Below are positions 31,186-43,064 of a stretch of DNA of 64,000 nt, piece by piece. The position numbers and the translations under genes are program-made. Below the pieces are notes generated by a model. The model was not told the origin of the DNA, searched no databases, and was given only the letters and a program-made list of their open reading frames with translations. Source of the stretch: Epichloe hybrida (lineage: Eukaryota > Ascomycota > Sordariomycetes > Hypocreales > Clavicipitaceae); NCBI GenBank assembly GCA_019022495.1, contig JAFEKR010000050.1:124001-188000 (forward strand). Reading direction: 5' to 3'. Every line of letters begins with the position of its first letter. The first letter of the stretch is position 1.

Positions 31186-31806
31186 GAGTCCACAGCATAG
31201 GCGGGGCAAAGAATGAGGTTCGTGACGATAACTGCGCCCGAACGAAGCGAAATGGGGCAAATGGCATGCTTATCTCCTTATGTACATCTCCTTAGAGGTC
31301 CTAAGGCTAGTGGAGTCACGTTAACCAGGGTCTGTATGTAACCAATTAGGTAAAAGTAAACCAGAGATACATTACAGACCCTAGTTAACGTGACTCCACT
31401 AGCCTTAGGACCTCTAAGGAGATATATATGTATGTAGTCGTGTTGTGGAGTTTACGTCAACCAGGGTCAATATCCGATTAGATAAAAGTAGACTAGAGGT
31501 ACGGAGTGTCATGTTAATAGCAAATGATAGCTTCTACTTAATATTAATACATGCATGCGCTTATTTATGTAAGCGTGTATCTTATATTTCCAAGCCTGGG
31601 GCATGCGCAACACATGACCAAAGGCAGCAGCAGTCGGGCACCACAGCCACTCGGGTTGGTATTGGTCCTACAATCAACATGTTCTCCACCCTGCCAGACA
31701 CGCTCCAAGATGTGGACGGACGCGTACCATCTCGCTTACACTGACCACTATCCCGTCTTGCGCTTCTCGGACAACGCCCGGCATGTTTTCCAGGGTAAAG
31801 GCTAAG
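31186..31806. promoter_or_regulatory. Divergent region between the APH-family gene and RecQ
   Basis: 621 bp between the two divergent starts; the foldback element and its diverged copy occupy about 31286-31500. The remainder (31500-31806) is ordinary sequence in front of the RecQ start. Confidence 0.5.
31286..31422. repeat. Foldback element: 48-bp near-perfect inverted repeat
   Basis: The left arm (about 31287-31334, beginning TCTCCTTAGAGGTCCTAAGG) and the right arm (about 31374-31421, its reverse complement) match over 48 bp with one difference. A 39-bp spacer separates them, so the DNA can form a long hairpin. It lies between the divergent APH-family and RecQ genes. A diverged second copy of the same inner sequence follows at about 31443-31500 (GTGGAGT... 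CAACCAGGGT... ATTAGATAAAAGTA), so the sequence is a family and not a single accident. It is MITE-like; target-site duplications could not be fixed. Confidence 0.75.
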
Positions 31807-34182
31807 ATGGGCGATTTCGATTCCGGGGACGATCTGTTCAACGATATAGATACCGACCAGCTACTCTCTATCCATCCGCTTCCACCCGCTACAAAGAGAA
31901 AGCGCGAGACCGGGGTCAACAATTACGGCGACAAGCCGAAAAGACAACAAAGACACGGTGACGATACCTTGGCCTTTGATGATGAGGGAAATATCATGAC
32001 TGACGTCGATGCCCCTCCTGACGATGTCTCTGACGAACTGGACTTTGCGAACATCTCGGCTGGGATGCACTTGGCTCAGAAATTGCTGACCGAGACATTC
32101 GGGTACAAAGCGTTTCGTCACGAGCAGGAGGGCGCCATCAGACGAATCCTCGCTGGCAAAAATACACTTACCATTTTCCCCACCGGCGCTGGAAAGTCCC
32201 TTTGCTATCAGGTTTGCCGTTGTCGAGGACAACTCCCCCGTTCAAGTGGCCTCCTGACACCTTATAGATACCGGCCATTGCTTTCGAGCAGCTTGACTTG
32301 AAGTCTGGCTCAAGAGCAGCCGGCGAGCATGGCCTTAGCATTGTTGTCTCGCCACTCATCGCCTTGATGAAGGACCAGGTGGATGCGCTAAAACGACGAC
32401 GACTGCCTGCTGAATGCATTGATTCGACAAAGACGTGGGAGCAGCAGAAGCAGATTTACGCGGCTCTGCGGGAAGGCAAAATTCGCCTTCTGTACTGTGC
32501 CCCGGAACGGCTGAACAATGAAGGCTTTGTTGCGACGATGCGGCACGTTCGGGGCGGTGTCCGCCTACTAGCTGTTGACGAGGCCCATTGCATCTCCGAA
32601 TGGGGCCATTCCTTCAGGCCTGAGTATCTCAAGGTTGCCCGCTTTGCTGAAGAGATCAAGGCGGAACGGGTCGTCTGTCTCACGGCAACTGCAACCCAGA
32701 AGGTCGCCGAGCATATTTGCAACGCCTTCAGCATCCAACCAGAAGGCGTGTTTCGTACCTCTACCTATCGGTCGAACCTCAACCTCTACGCCCAGGCGGC
32801 GAGTACCAAACAAGAAAAGTACCCTCTGATCTTCCAGTTCTTGAAAGACAACCCGGGACCAACTCTAGTCTACGTCACTCTGCAGCAGCAGGCGGTTCAG
32901 TTTGCGGCAGACCTGCGAAATCAGGGCTTTGATGCAGAGGCATTCCATGCCGGCCTGCCTGTGGAGACAAAGACAATACTTCAGGACAAGTTTTTGGCCA
33001 ATGAAGTGTGTATTATCGTGGCCGCTATTGCATTCGGCATGGGCATTGATAAGCCAGACATCCGCAACATCGTCCACTTCGACCTTTCGAGCACGATCGA
33101 AGAGTACTGCCAACAGATTGGGCGCGCGGGGCGGGACGGGAAACCAAGCAATTGCATGTTCTATGTCTGTCCAGATGACTGGTATATCCGAGAGAACTTT
33201 GCACGGGGCGACCTCCCGTCACATAATTCCCTCAAGGCACTTATGATCGACATCTTCAGTCACGAAAACGCGTTCAAACCCGTGGGTGAGGCTTTCAAGA
33301 CAAGTCACCACGCCCAGTCCCGCGCTTTCGACATTCGCGCAAGCCCATTGGCCACCATTTACGCGGTGCTTGAGCTACAATTCGGGTTAATCCGCGCAAT
33401 CACGCCGGAGTACAGCGAGTACAAGTTTGAACCAACAAGGCGTTATTTTGGACTGATGAAAATGGAAAAGTCTCCAGAAGGGAAGGCAATATATGCCAAT
33501 GCGTCCAAGAGACGCAAATTCCACTATGTCGACGTCAACGACATCATTTCAAGGACAGGCATCCATCGCGTTGACATCGTGCGCAAACTCAACGAGATGC
33601 ACGACACCGGCCTCATTGAGCTCAAGGCGGGGGGCATCGAGCAGAAATATCGCATACTGCGATCGCTACCCCAGTCGGGCGAGGAAATTGAGGCCCTCGC
33701 CGACACACTGCATGCAGCTCTCTCACGGCGCGAGGAAGACGCTTTGCGCCGCACAAAGCAGGTCGAGGATTTTATCACGGGAGACAAGTGTCTCGCCCTA
33801 GCGTTGGCGCATCACTTCGGCATGGATCTACCCGATGGGAGGCCTAAATGTGGCCACTGCACACACTGCCTAACCGGAAGGCGGACTGTCATGCCGCCCA
33901 GGCAGCCGAGAAAGGTCGACATGGTCGGGATCAAGAGAATACTGGATGTTTGCGACGTGCGTGATGACCCGAGGTTTCTGGCCAGGATTGCCTTTGGCAT
34001 CAAGAGCCCTCGAGTGACGCAGTTGAAGCTAGACAAGCATGAGGTCTTTATGTCACTAGCTGACCACGATTTTGAGGTGAGTAGTGCCGCTATGTCTCGG
34101 GATCGGGGGAATCGCTAATGGTTAGTTACAGTCTCTTCTAAGAGAGTTCACGCATGCTTGCAACACGGCTGCAGCGGAATAG
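31807..34182 (+). CDS. RecQ-family ATP-dependent DNA helicase
   Basis: A 3'-5' DNA helicase of the shorter RecQ type (754 aa), as opposed to the large Sgs1/QDE-3 type. Exons 31807-32211, 32268-34076 and 34132-34182 are joined by introns of 56 and 55 nt. Motif I is [10 protein letters not shown] (residues 126-135), spliced in the middle (CYQ-IPAIAF). Motif II is DEAH (about 239-242), followed by [14 protein letters not shown]; motif III is LTATAT and motif [12 protein letters not shown]. The RecQ zinc site is present as C...CGHCTHC after [12 protein letters not shown], and a winged-helix region lies before it. All catalytic motifs are intact. ATG 31783 in the same frame is an alternative start. 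The last exon adds [16 protein letters not shown]. It is flanked on both sides by frame-broken genes. Confidence 0.92.
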
Positions 34183-34648
34183 AGGTGGCGAGGTGGCGAG
34201 GTGGCGGGGTGGTGAATGTTTGGTCAGACAAATGGCTCGATGTAAACGAGTGCGGGTGTGTTTCTCAGTGACATGATGTTCAGCCTCAGGTGCATTATCA
34301 AGCTAGAGGTCTTTATGTCAATCCCCGTAAGCTCTTCAACGAGAAATCTAACATGTTCGCGTTTTCTTTGCAGTGCTCTTTCAGTGTCCTCGAGAAGGAT
34401 CAGACAGTTTTCTACCACAGACACCGGATCGGCAGCGCGTAGCGAGATGGACAAACCAGCAAACCAGTGCATACGACAGAACCTTGGGTTTGGGCAGCGG
34501 CCCTGACTGGACTGAATACACAGGGTCTGCAAGAGCCAGTGCCTGCGTCTGCTTCCCGTCGCCAAGAAGGGCCGAATCTTAGTTCATGCAGCTGCTACAA
34601 CAATACTCAAAGGGCTTGACAGGTCGAACGGGTTTGTTGAGAGGCATC

Positions 34649-35178
34649 TCATGCGCATTTAGCGGCCTTCGGCGCATTCTCAGTCGGCGAGTCTGAGCAA
34701 CGTTTTCTAGCAAATGAGATACCCTCCAACCCGCGAGACGAGGATTTCGAACTTTGGTTGCTGATAAGGATGGCGCCGCACACTTCAGTCCCTCCATGAA
34801 CGGTATAGATATGACGGATCCAATCGTCTTGGGAAGAGAAAAAAAGCTTCTCTGTCGGATCACACTTGAGGCAGGCTGCCGGTCGCGCGAAAGTCATCTT
34901 GACATGTGCTTGCATAAGGTGATTCGCGAATCCCCTCCGATGAAACATTTTCGAACACACAAGGCAGTAATATGCGTCAAGGGCCCGAACAATAGGAGCA
35001 TCCACTTTCCTATGTATGTAATCCGTAACGGTACATACGCGCTCAACATGAGTGCTCCACGCTTTTGGTCCAGCAGGGATCAATCACATGCTCTCCATTC
35101 CCGCAACGTAACTTGTAAGCACTCGGGACAAGGGAACGGCTTCTCAATCAACTCCCTGCGCTTCCTTTCCACATGCAT
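34649..35178 (-). pseudogene. C2H2-type zinc-finger gene, frame-broken
   Basis: From ATG 35178 the frame reads MHVERKRRELIEKPFPCPECL, ending at a TGA near 35088. The next frame continues at once with LIPAGPKAWSTHVERVC. Then come two clear C2H2 fingers: CLVCSKMFHRRGFANHLMQAH and CLKCDPTEKLFFSSQDDWIRH(x4)H. The first CxxC plus HVERVC probably made one more finger. No intron with proper phase joins the two frames, so a one-base change is likely. The frame closes at 34649. A coiled-coil-like open stretch further down (34224-34440, LLEDTERALQRKREHVRFLV) may be a former last exon. No function can be assigned; a working copy would likely bind nucleic acid. Confidence 0.5.
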
Positions 35179-35802
35179 AGTTGATGTCGTAGTCGTGCTA
35201 GTTGATCATGTTGGACCTGGATGGGTTGATAGCTTCTTTCGTAAACCTCTGTTGTGACTGTGATGGAATAAAACTACCCAAAGCAGGCGTGAGGCATCCT
35301 AATAAGTATGGTAGTCAGCACAGCTTGATCCAATCCACATGTACGGATCCGTGGCCCCGAAAACTATGCAAGTGCCCGCACCGTACTCTGTAGGAGGCCC
35401 GACGCGGCAATGATAAAGTAGTGGTTCGTGCACGGGTGCATGAGAGCAAGGCGACGGACCGACAAGGTGAGAAAGTAGGTCGGTCGGTAGTGGCGGATCA
35501 AGGACACAAGAGGGGGGGATATGTCCTTTTTTTTTTTTTCTTACGACGATAAAGGCCTCCGTTTGCCATTGCAGCAAAGTGGGAGAAACTCCTACCATCA
35601 TTCAGTCTTGGCGCACGAGACCGTGTCACCATGAACAAAACACACTACTAATACACTTGATGAAATGACAGGTCCTCGTGAAGAATGAACAAGAATATGT
35701 TAAAAGGACTAGATCTAACTAAAAAGGTGCTAGAAAGAACCAGAGAAACATCGGACCTTTTTTTGAGCATATTCGGAGTTCTGACTGGGATCCCCTCCGC
35801 TT
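35179..35802. other. Intergenic region
   Basis: Contains a T tract (35526-35539) and TACGGATCC-like palindromes (35342-35351). The right part is the 3' flank of the GH16 gene. No gene supported. Confidence 0.5.
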
Positions 35803-38146
35803 TTACAGCAGCAGAGCAGCGGCGAGGCCCCCGATGAGCATGGCGAGGCCGACGCCCTGGGTGGAAGCTCCGCTGATACCGGTGGGAGGAGGGCAGTCGG
35901 GGCCAGGGCAGATGTTGTCGCCCGTGGGTCTGGGAACGGGCTGTTCATGTTCGGTGTTGACGATCCCATGGGCGCTAGGGCGAGGCTTGACGATGGACGT
36001 TGCGTTGGTGGTGCCGTTTTGTCCGCCAAAGGGCAGGACAAGCTTGGGGACGACGATGGTCTGGGTCTCGTGGAAGACGGTGGTCTTCTTGCTTGTCTGG
36101 GTCGGGTGGAAGGGAGACTGCGTGGTGAAGCCGCCGCCGGGGCAGTAGGTCGTGGTCATGACCTCGGTGGTGATCTCGCCGACGGGGCAGTCGGTGACGG
36201 CGGGCGCGCAGCTTGTGATGGCGTAGGTCTTGGTCACCTTGGTGGTGATGGTGGTCTTGTCGCTGTGGCCAGAGCCGGGAGCCTTGGTGGGCTTTGCGGA
36301 AACAGGGCAAACGGTCGTGTACAGGGGAATCGTCAGCGTGGTCATCTTGCCGATGGGGCAGTTGGTGATGGTGGGCTCGCAGCTGGTGATGGTGTGGATG
36401 GCGGTCGTGTACACGGTCGAGGTGGTCATCTCGACTGACGAGGTGGTCATGTTGGAGTTGAACCGCCTGCGGGTCGTGGTTGAGCTGATGCCAGGGGCCG
36501 AGGCATGCGCGATAACTAAAGCGGCGACGAACTCGGTGGCAGCAGGAGTCTTAGTGGACATGTTCAGCACGGAAGTGGTGTCAGCAGCCTCGTACGTAGT
36601 GCTCGACGTTGAAGAAGTGTATGCAGTATTGGAGCTGGTCCCAGTGGCACTGCTGATGGAAGCCTTGATGGTCGAATCGGTGGACGAAGACGGAGTAGTG
36701 CTAGTGGCATCAGTCACCACCGCCTTGGTGCTGCTCAAGGTAGACGATGACGAGGTGCCCGAGGTCGCAGGCTCAGTCGAGGTAGTGGAAGTCTTCGTGG
36801 AAATGGTCGAGGTGGTCGAAGTAGTGGTAGTCTGGGGAGGGTTCTGGCCGAAGATGCGGATATCCTTGATCTTGAAGTAGACATTGTCAAAGGCAGAAGG
36901 GTTGTAGCGGACGTAATCAGCGCAGGTGCTCTTCGTAATAGCTTTGCACTGGTCCCAGGGACCAGGGGAGTCTCCCACGGGGTTTCCACACAAGGCAATG
37001 TTGACGATCAATCTCTGGTTCTTGAATATCTTGTCAATGTTGCAGGAAGACGACTTCAGGTGCATGGTGGGAATACCCCAGCTAGAGGTATCAGGGGCGT
37101 CGGAGCCAATGTTGCTGGGAGCGGCCCCGTTGCGCCATGAGTAAACCTTGATGAAGTCCTTGGTCCACTCCATGGCATCTAGTTGCACCCAAAAGGTAAG
37201 CCTGCTGCTGAAGTACTTGGAAAGGACGGCACAAGGGGGGGTCAGTTGACGACTTACAAACACCACCGTCATGTAATGCGTGAGGACCAGCAAGGTCGTT
37301 GCCAACACAGCCTTGGTTCGCCCATTGTCGAGGCACATCTTGAAAGCCGTTGTCACAGTTTTTGGTGTTGACCAAGGCGGACTGACCAGCACCATCCAAC
37401 GTACATTGTCCAAAAAGCCCCGGGTTGCCCATATGGTAGGCGGGCTTGTTGAAAGAGTCCATGTTCCAGCTCTCGAGCATATCGACTTCACCATCGGTAG
37501 GCCAGGCGTCACCGACAGTCCAGCTGGCCAATGTTTTTTTTTTTTCATGTTAGCACACCATTTCCCATGTTTTCTGCAATCAATGCAAGCAAGCCTTCTC
37601 CTCCACGAAGTTGTCTCCAGGCCGTCCAGACTTACAAAGCAGGCCAGGCGCCGCACTTGCTCTCGGGCAAATGACTGAATCGGGCCACAATGAGGTTCTT
37701 GTCGAAACGAGCATGCGACTCGAGCCTCACACTGCTGCGGCCAGGTGAGTCCTGGCTCAGAATGGACTTGTTGTCGACTCCCAGCTTGACCTCGCCACCA
37801 GATACACTGGCAATGCCAAGCTCGACGGCATCAGTCTGGTTTCGATACGTCACGTAGCCTGAGTTCGGGTCGGGAGCCTAAAGTTTACGCTCGAGTTAGT
37901 GATCCCGTCATGTTTCAAAATGAAATCCCAACTATGATATACGTCAGGTGATATCAGGATACGCAAAGTTAGGGGGGGGCAGGTCGGTGAAAGAGCGCCG
38001 AAAAGGAGTCGCCATACCGTGTTGAAGACAAACTTGTCAAAGAAATTGCTCGAATCGTACTTGTCCTCGAGATACCACTGTTTAGCAGCGGCGTTTCCAG
38101 CAAGAGCGAGCGCAGCAGTGCCCAAGGAAATCATTGAGGGTGCCAT
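35803..38146 (-). CDS. GPI-anchored GH16 glucanase/wall-glycan enzyme
   Basis: An endo-beta-1,3(4)-glucanase-type glycoside hydrolase family 16 protein. Four exons (38018-38146, 37636-37877, 37258-37523, 35803-37178) give 670 aa. Junctions restore CGAWPA-FWTVGDAWP and GGV-YAMEWTKDFIKVY, both family-like. A signal peptide (MAPSMISLGTAALALAGNAAA) precedes the catalytic domain. The catalytic motif is GEVDMLES with Glu136, Asp138 and Glu141 as nucleophile, helper and acid/base (ExDxxE). After about residue 310 the protein becomes a long Thr/Ser-rich stalk, with repeats of the pattern TITSCEPTITNCPIG / AITSCAPAVTDCPVG, and ends in a hydrophobic GPI signal (STQGVGLAMLIGGLAAALLL). It acts at the cell wall. 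The exact glycan preference cannot be read from sequence. Confidence 0.92.
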
Positions 38147-39807
38147 TATGTGTGTATACGGAATGAACGAGTACGGATACGATAAGCGAATGTGTTTATG
38201 GATATTGGTAACGAGAGACTACGACGGTTCGATACGTTCAGAGGACGAGCAGGATGCTCCTGAATGTCCAAGTAAGACGTCGAAGATGTCTTCACTACAG
38301 GACAAACGACCGTGATACAGGAAGGCCAAGGTCGGAAGAGATGATTCTTCATCAACAGCCGGTGGGGCTGGCGGGCTGCTTTTGAACCATCTTCATAGGG
38401 AGATCTGGACGAAGCCCGTAATGCCAACAACAAGCATGACCAAGGAAACCTCCACCATGCATCCTTGAGGATACCCAACAAACTGCATGGTGGTAATATC
38501 ACTGGTATGGGTCACAAGCCACTCCTTTTATGCGAGTGCTTCTCCATAAATTGTTCAACAACGGCCGCAACGGGACTTTGTTTGCATGAATTGTCTACAT
38601 TAGATGGTAGTGCCAGCACCAGTCCAGAACGGTGACTTACGTATAACAGGTTCCGTACGAGGTGACTTTATTCCGACCAAAAGACGCCTCCACGAAACAG
38701 GAGTGGCATGTTTGGCGGTCCTCTGCCCCCAACGTCATGACTGAGTATGGGCACACACTATCATATCCCGTCTGCTGTTGTCTGTGAGCCCGTCCAGGCC
38801 CAGCTAGCATGGTTGGAGAGACGGCGCGGTCGAATAAGACTTCTTTCGGTCTACTGTAATGCCGAATGAGGGCTGGCTGGTTGGGCGACACTAATGCAGG
38901 AACCTGCTGTTTGTTGGTCGGAAACATTCGGTGAAAACTTAAAAAAGCCTCGATGAGGCCAGAGGAGGTTTCCTACGGAGACGAAAATACATTGTAAAAA
39001 GCGAAAAACACTAATACTACCGTACTAGGTTAGCCTGTCACCCCTGTGCCTGTGCGGAGCCTTGTCAGGCAGCCCCCGCCTCTGATTGGTAGTTGTGCCT
39101 GCCTGCCCCTTGGACCCTGATAACTTGCATGCACGCTTTTTTTTTTTTTTTTTTTTTTTTTTTTCTCTCCCTGACTTCCGTCGTGGTGCCTGACTCTTGT
39201 GAATGCTTCTTTTCTCCGCTCACTATAGAGAAAAAGGAAAAGCGTTTTGCTTTGGCTGGCCGTGAGTCCACCCCAAGCTTCTTTGCAAATTCCACCCAGC
39301 ATGACGGTTGCAAACCAGCACTGCCCGCAAGTAATTCATGCATGCAGGGTTTTTCTTCGCGGACGGACACAACTGCCACTACATACATACATACATAAAT
39401 CTCGATTCTAGTATGTGAGCATGACGCATGACCGTGGTCGCTCAGATTTTTCTCTTCCTAGAACACAACGGGATGGTGGCCCAGCCCCGTGCTGGGCTGC
39501 ATCGCGCAGACCTAATAATTCATTAGAAAATTCAGCAAGAGTGATCCGTAGGTACCTGAGCTAGTTAAAATATACGCATTATAGCACCAAGACTCATGAA
39601 GACAAGGGCATCATCGGCGATGTTGTGACGATGGCCCTGCTCGGCGACTTCTCCTTTCGGCCTCGCCATCCTCGTGGCGCGGCAGGGCAAGATTGGGTGG
39701 AAGTATCGACCGCATTGTTGCGAGCGCGGCCATGTGCTGCGGACACAGGTTTTCACCGTTTTTGAATTTTGCTAAATTTTTTTCTTCTTCTTTGAATCAG
39801 AGCCACT
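38147..39807. other. Intergenic region upstream of the GH16 gene
   Basis: About 1.65 kb: the GH16 promoter on the right-hand side of its start, and the 3' flank of the formyltransferase gene. A T tract of about 28 nt lies at 39137-39164. The 96-aa frame at 38637-38927 has no protein-like features and is not called. Confidence 0.5.
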
Positions 39808-41281
39808 TCACTTCCGCCGTATGAGGCTCTTCAGCCCCATTGCAGCCATCTGTTGGGGCTTTCCATCCACTTTGACCTTGGTGACCCGAATCCACGTCCT
39901 CCCACAAACGTGAATCAAACAAGAGCCATCGTCATCAGTAATCACCCGTCGCTCATGGCGGACTGGTTCCCGCCTGCGTTGGTCGCTCGCTTCGTACTCA
40001 CACACTAATGTAGCCTCTTCACATCGCTCTGGCACCGCTTCATCCATCACAGGCTCAGCATCTAGCAGAATCACCCTCTTCTGTACCCCTTTCTCATTGA
40101 CCGCATTTGTCCACACGGATCCCAACACACGAATGCGTCTTGCAAATTGCTCCGCCGTCCATTCTGGCTCTATCCGCCCATCGGCCTTGGTAATCTTCGG
40201 AGCATGCTGGAGCTTCCTTCCCTCGAGGTGAGCAGCCTTCCAGCCCACGTCTCTATGAGGCGGCACGTGAAGGCCGTCTCGTAGTCCCTGGACGAGCATG
40301 GCCGCACCCTTGGTAGCCGCATCATGCATTATGCCTTGGAAAGAAGCGTCGGCGGGGATTGGCATTCCCGGTGAAGGCGTTTGTGCGAGGATAGTTCCAT
40401 GGTCAAAGGCTTCATCATCCAGTGTTTGAAGGGAGATGCCCATATGGGTGTCTCCTCGGAGGAGAGCGTGGTGAATGGGGGCAGGGCCACGGAGGCTACC
40501 ACGTAGCGTTAGCACGAACGGCCCCCCATGATTGGAATTCAACTGCGATGCCCAATAATAATGAAGGAAAAGATACGCACTCGGGTAATAGGGACGGATG
40601 GACATTAAGACCCCCGTACTTGGCGGAAGATAGAATCCTTCTGGGCACGAAGAGGCCGAAGGAAACGACGACGACCAGGTTTGTACCATGGGGGAGCTGT
40701 TGACAAGCCGTCAGTGAGGTAGGTGTATAAACGGGGGCAAGTCTTTTTTTTTTCTTCTTCTTTTCTTTCCAGAGAAGCAGGGAGAAATAGAACAAGGAGA
40801 GAAAAATGATCAAAGATAAAAAAACACGCAGACACAATAGTATAGTAGAGGACGAAAACTCACGTCCCACATCCTAAACGTCTCCCGCTGACGAATCCGC
40901 AACCCCAACTCCTCCGCCAACGTCTTGCACGGCACTGTCCAAGTCAACTTCCCATCCACCAGCTTTTGCCCCCAAACCCACCACCGACCGACCGAAAACG
41001 CCGCGCAGGCAACACGGAGGCCCTCACGACTCACCTTGGCTCACCATCTTCAGCCCCCTCCCGGTCTTCCTCGCCGGCAAAACCATCACGTCCAACGCCT
41101 CGACGAGTCCCCTGTCCCGCACATGCTCGCGATGCAGCGCCCGCAACGACGCGCAGCCGAACTCGTCTGAGCCACAGAACAGGATCCGAAGGGGGTCCGA
41201 CCCCCTCGAGAGGGAGCTCGTGTGGCGCGGCGTGCCGACGAGACGCCGTGTTCTCGCGAAGGGGCTTGTGAGGCGGAACAT
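39808..41281 (-). CDS. FMT1: Mitochondrial methionyl-tRNA formyltransferase
   Basis: Transfers a formyl group from 10-formyl-tetrahydrofolate to initiator Met-tRNA in mitochondria. Four exons (41035-41281, 40864-40934, 40581-40696, 39808-40495) give 373 aa; all three introns have good donors (GTGAGT, GTGAGT, GTGCGT). Joining restores GRGLKMVSQ-VPCKTLAEELG and SLLPE/D-LRGPAPIHHALLRG, as in the family. An Arg-rich mitochondrial presequence (MFRLTSPFARTRRLVG) precedes LRILFCGSDEFGC. The folate/catalytic site is visible: SFGLFVPRRIL, then GGLNVHPSLLP with the catalytic Asn and His, and LQTLDDEAFDHGTIL with the catalytic Asp. The C-terminal OB-like domain is present (GSCLIHVCGRTWIRVTKVKVDGK). No single long frame covers the gene because of the introns. 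Confidence 0.92.
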
Positions 41282-41863
41282 GATGTGGTCAAGTCATTGT
41301 GTTTTTTTTTTTTGCGCAGAGGTGATGTGATGGGTATGGGTATGTATGGGCATGCACTTGGTGGTGTGACTCGGCGCGGTGAAAGTTCCGAACGCGATTG
41401 GGGAAAAGCACGGATATGTGCATATGTGAAAGAGGAAGCAAAGCAAGCTGCGATGTGACGACTTTACGAAAAAAAAAGGGGGGGGGGCGGGGGCAGGAGG
41501 TGTTGGTTATTCATTTGTGAATTCGCGAGGGATTGAAACTCTTGCAGTCATTCATTCTGTTTGCTTGGATTTGAGCAATTGTGGTCGTCACATCAACTCT
41601 GCTGTTACCGTGAGCCCGTACATAAAAATGCCGTGGAACATATGAACATCATACTGTCCCTACTACCAACGAACGTCTTCTGAATTACCATGAGTCAAAA
41701 TTGTACTCCTTTGCTTTCCAGTGTGAGGGGGGTCAATTTACCAAAGCGAATCCCCCGTACTCCAAAACTTCCTGCGACGCCAATTTCACGATCCAACCAA
41801 CATCCCACCCCCCCAACTTCATACAACAACAACAACAACAACAACAACAACCAGTGACCACCA
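41282..41863. other. Intergenic region
   Basis: Upstream of the formyltransferase start. Contains T and G tracts (41303-41313, 41478-41488) and, at 41820-41851, a CAA repeat (plus strand) immediately downstream of the acidic orphan gene stop. No gene supported. Confidence 0.5.
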
Positions 41864-43064
41864 TCACGACGACACCACACTCCAATTGCAAACCACCGTC
41901 CACGACTCCCCCATCAGGTCCACCTCCCAAACCGGCTCCTCCAGCACAACCACACTCCCCACCCGCACATCAGCCCTCCTCTCCAACCCCGTCAGCCTGC
42001 CCTCCCCCGCGAGAAGATACCCCTTCCCCCGGGCCCGGGGTCCCTCCTGCTCCCTCCCCCTAGCAAGATACATGCGCGAGCCAGGCCGCACCTGCTCCAC
42101 CGTCATCCTCGCCGCCGCATCTCTCGGCTCGCCATCCCACCCCCTCACCTCGGACAGCCACGACTGTAGCTGCGCCGCCCGCCCCCCAGCAAGGTACTTC
42201 TGTCCTCGGCGCCGAGGAGAGAAGGCAACGGGGAGGATATCATCCCCCGCCATCATCGAGTCATCCACCTCCACCTCGGGGAGTTTGAACCGCGGCGCAG
42301 GTCTGAACACGGGCTGCTGCTGAGCCGACCTGGTTTTCGAATCAGCCGTAGTCGTCTCTTCCTCGTTTCCTTCCGCCGTGCATATGCATGTGCAGGTGCG
42401 CGTTGGCGTATTAGTCCTCCCTTCACCTTCTTCACCTTCTCCATCTTCCACTGGTGATCCCGCCGAGCTTGCAACAGGGGAAATGGACAGCAGCACCCTC
42501 TGCCGCTTTGCTTTCCTCCCTACCGGAGACGACCGGGTTGCTGCTGCTGCGATGCCGTGACCAGGATGAATCTCATCGCGCGCGTACCCTTCGTCCTCCT
42601 CCTGCCAAGTATCCGTGTGCTGAGATGCGCTCATGATAGAATCAGAATCAGAATCAGAATCAGAATCAGAATCAATGTCCAGATCCAGCACGTGCCGTCG
42701 TCTCGCCCTGCTCGTTTCACCACCACCATGGCCCTCCTCGTCCGCGGCGGCCGGGCATGATTCTTCCCTGTCCTCATCGACATCGACGTCCTCTATGCTC
42801 TGTGCCCTCCTCTGCGTGGGTCGCGGCACGGAAGACGAGCCGAATCGGGGCGTGGACTGGAACTGTGATGTCTGGGGTAGTGGCGTTTGCGAGGCAGGCG
42901 GTCGTTTGGGCAGCAGGAAGCGCCGCGGGGTGGGTGTCTGGGGAGAAGCGTAATAAGCTTTTGGTAATCGAACATTGGCATGATGGAATTGGCGGGCGGA
43001 TGTGGGAAGAGGAAGAAAACAAATGCATAAACTGTTCAGAACTCACCTTGGGCGGAGGGCTCAT
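41864..43064 (-). CDS. Uncharacterised acidic protein with Ser/Asp repeat and conserved-looking C-terminus
   Basis: Two exons, 43047-43064 (18 nt, MSPPPK) and 41864-42937, joined by a 109-nt intron (GTGAGT... CTCCCCAG) in phase 0, give 363 aa. The junction makes MSPPPKTPTPRRFLLPKRP, followed by SQ/TP-rich sequence (SQTPLPQTSQFQSTPRFG) of the kind seen in fungal nuclear proteins. A Ser/Asp hexamer-coded run (SDSDSDSDSDS) sits in the middle. The C-terminal ~140 residues look folded: KYLAGGRAAQLQSWLSEVRGWDG, VEQVRPGSRMYLARG, LLAGEGRLTGL and VGSVVVLEEPVWEVDL, with alternating strands suggesting an OB-like beta fold. I do not recognise the family. The micro-exon start is inferred from splice signals. 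Confidence 0.6.
42639..42674. repeat. GAATCA hexanucleotide repeat, 6 perfect copies
   Basis: Six uninterrupted copies of GAATCA on the plus strand, coding for alternating Ser/Asp on the minus strand in the acidic orphan gene. Confidence 0.95.

Noticed and set aside
38637..38927. 96-codon minus-strand frame upstream of the GH16 gene
   Set aside because: No motif, odd composition, and placed in a promoter region.
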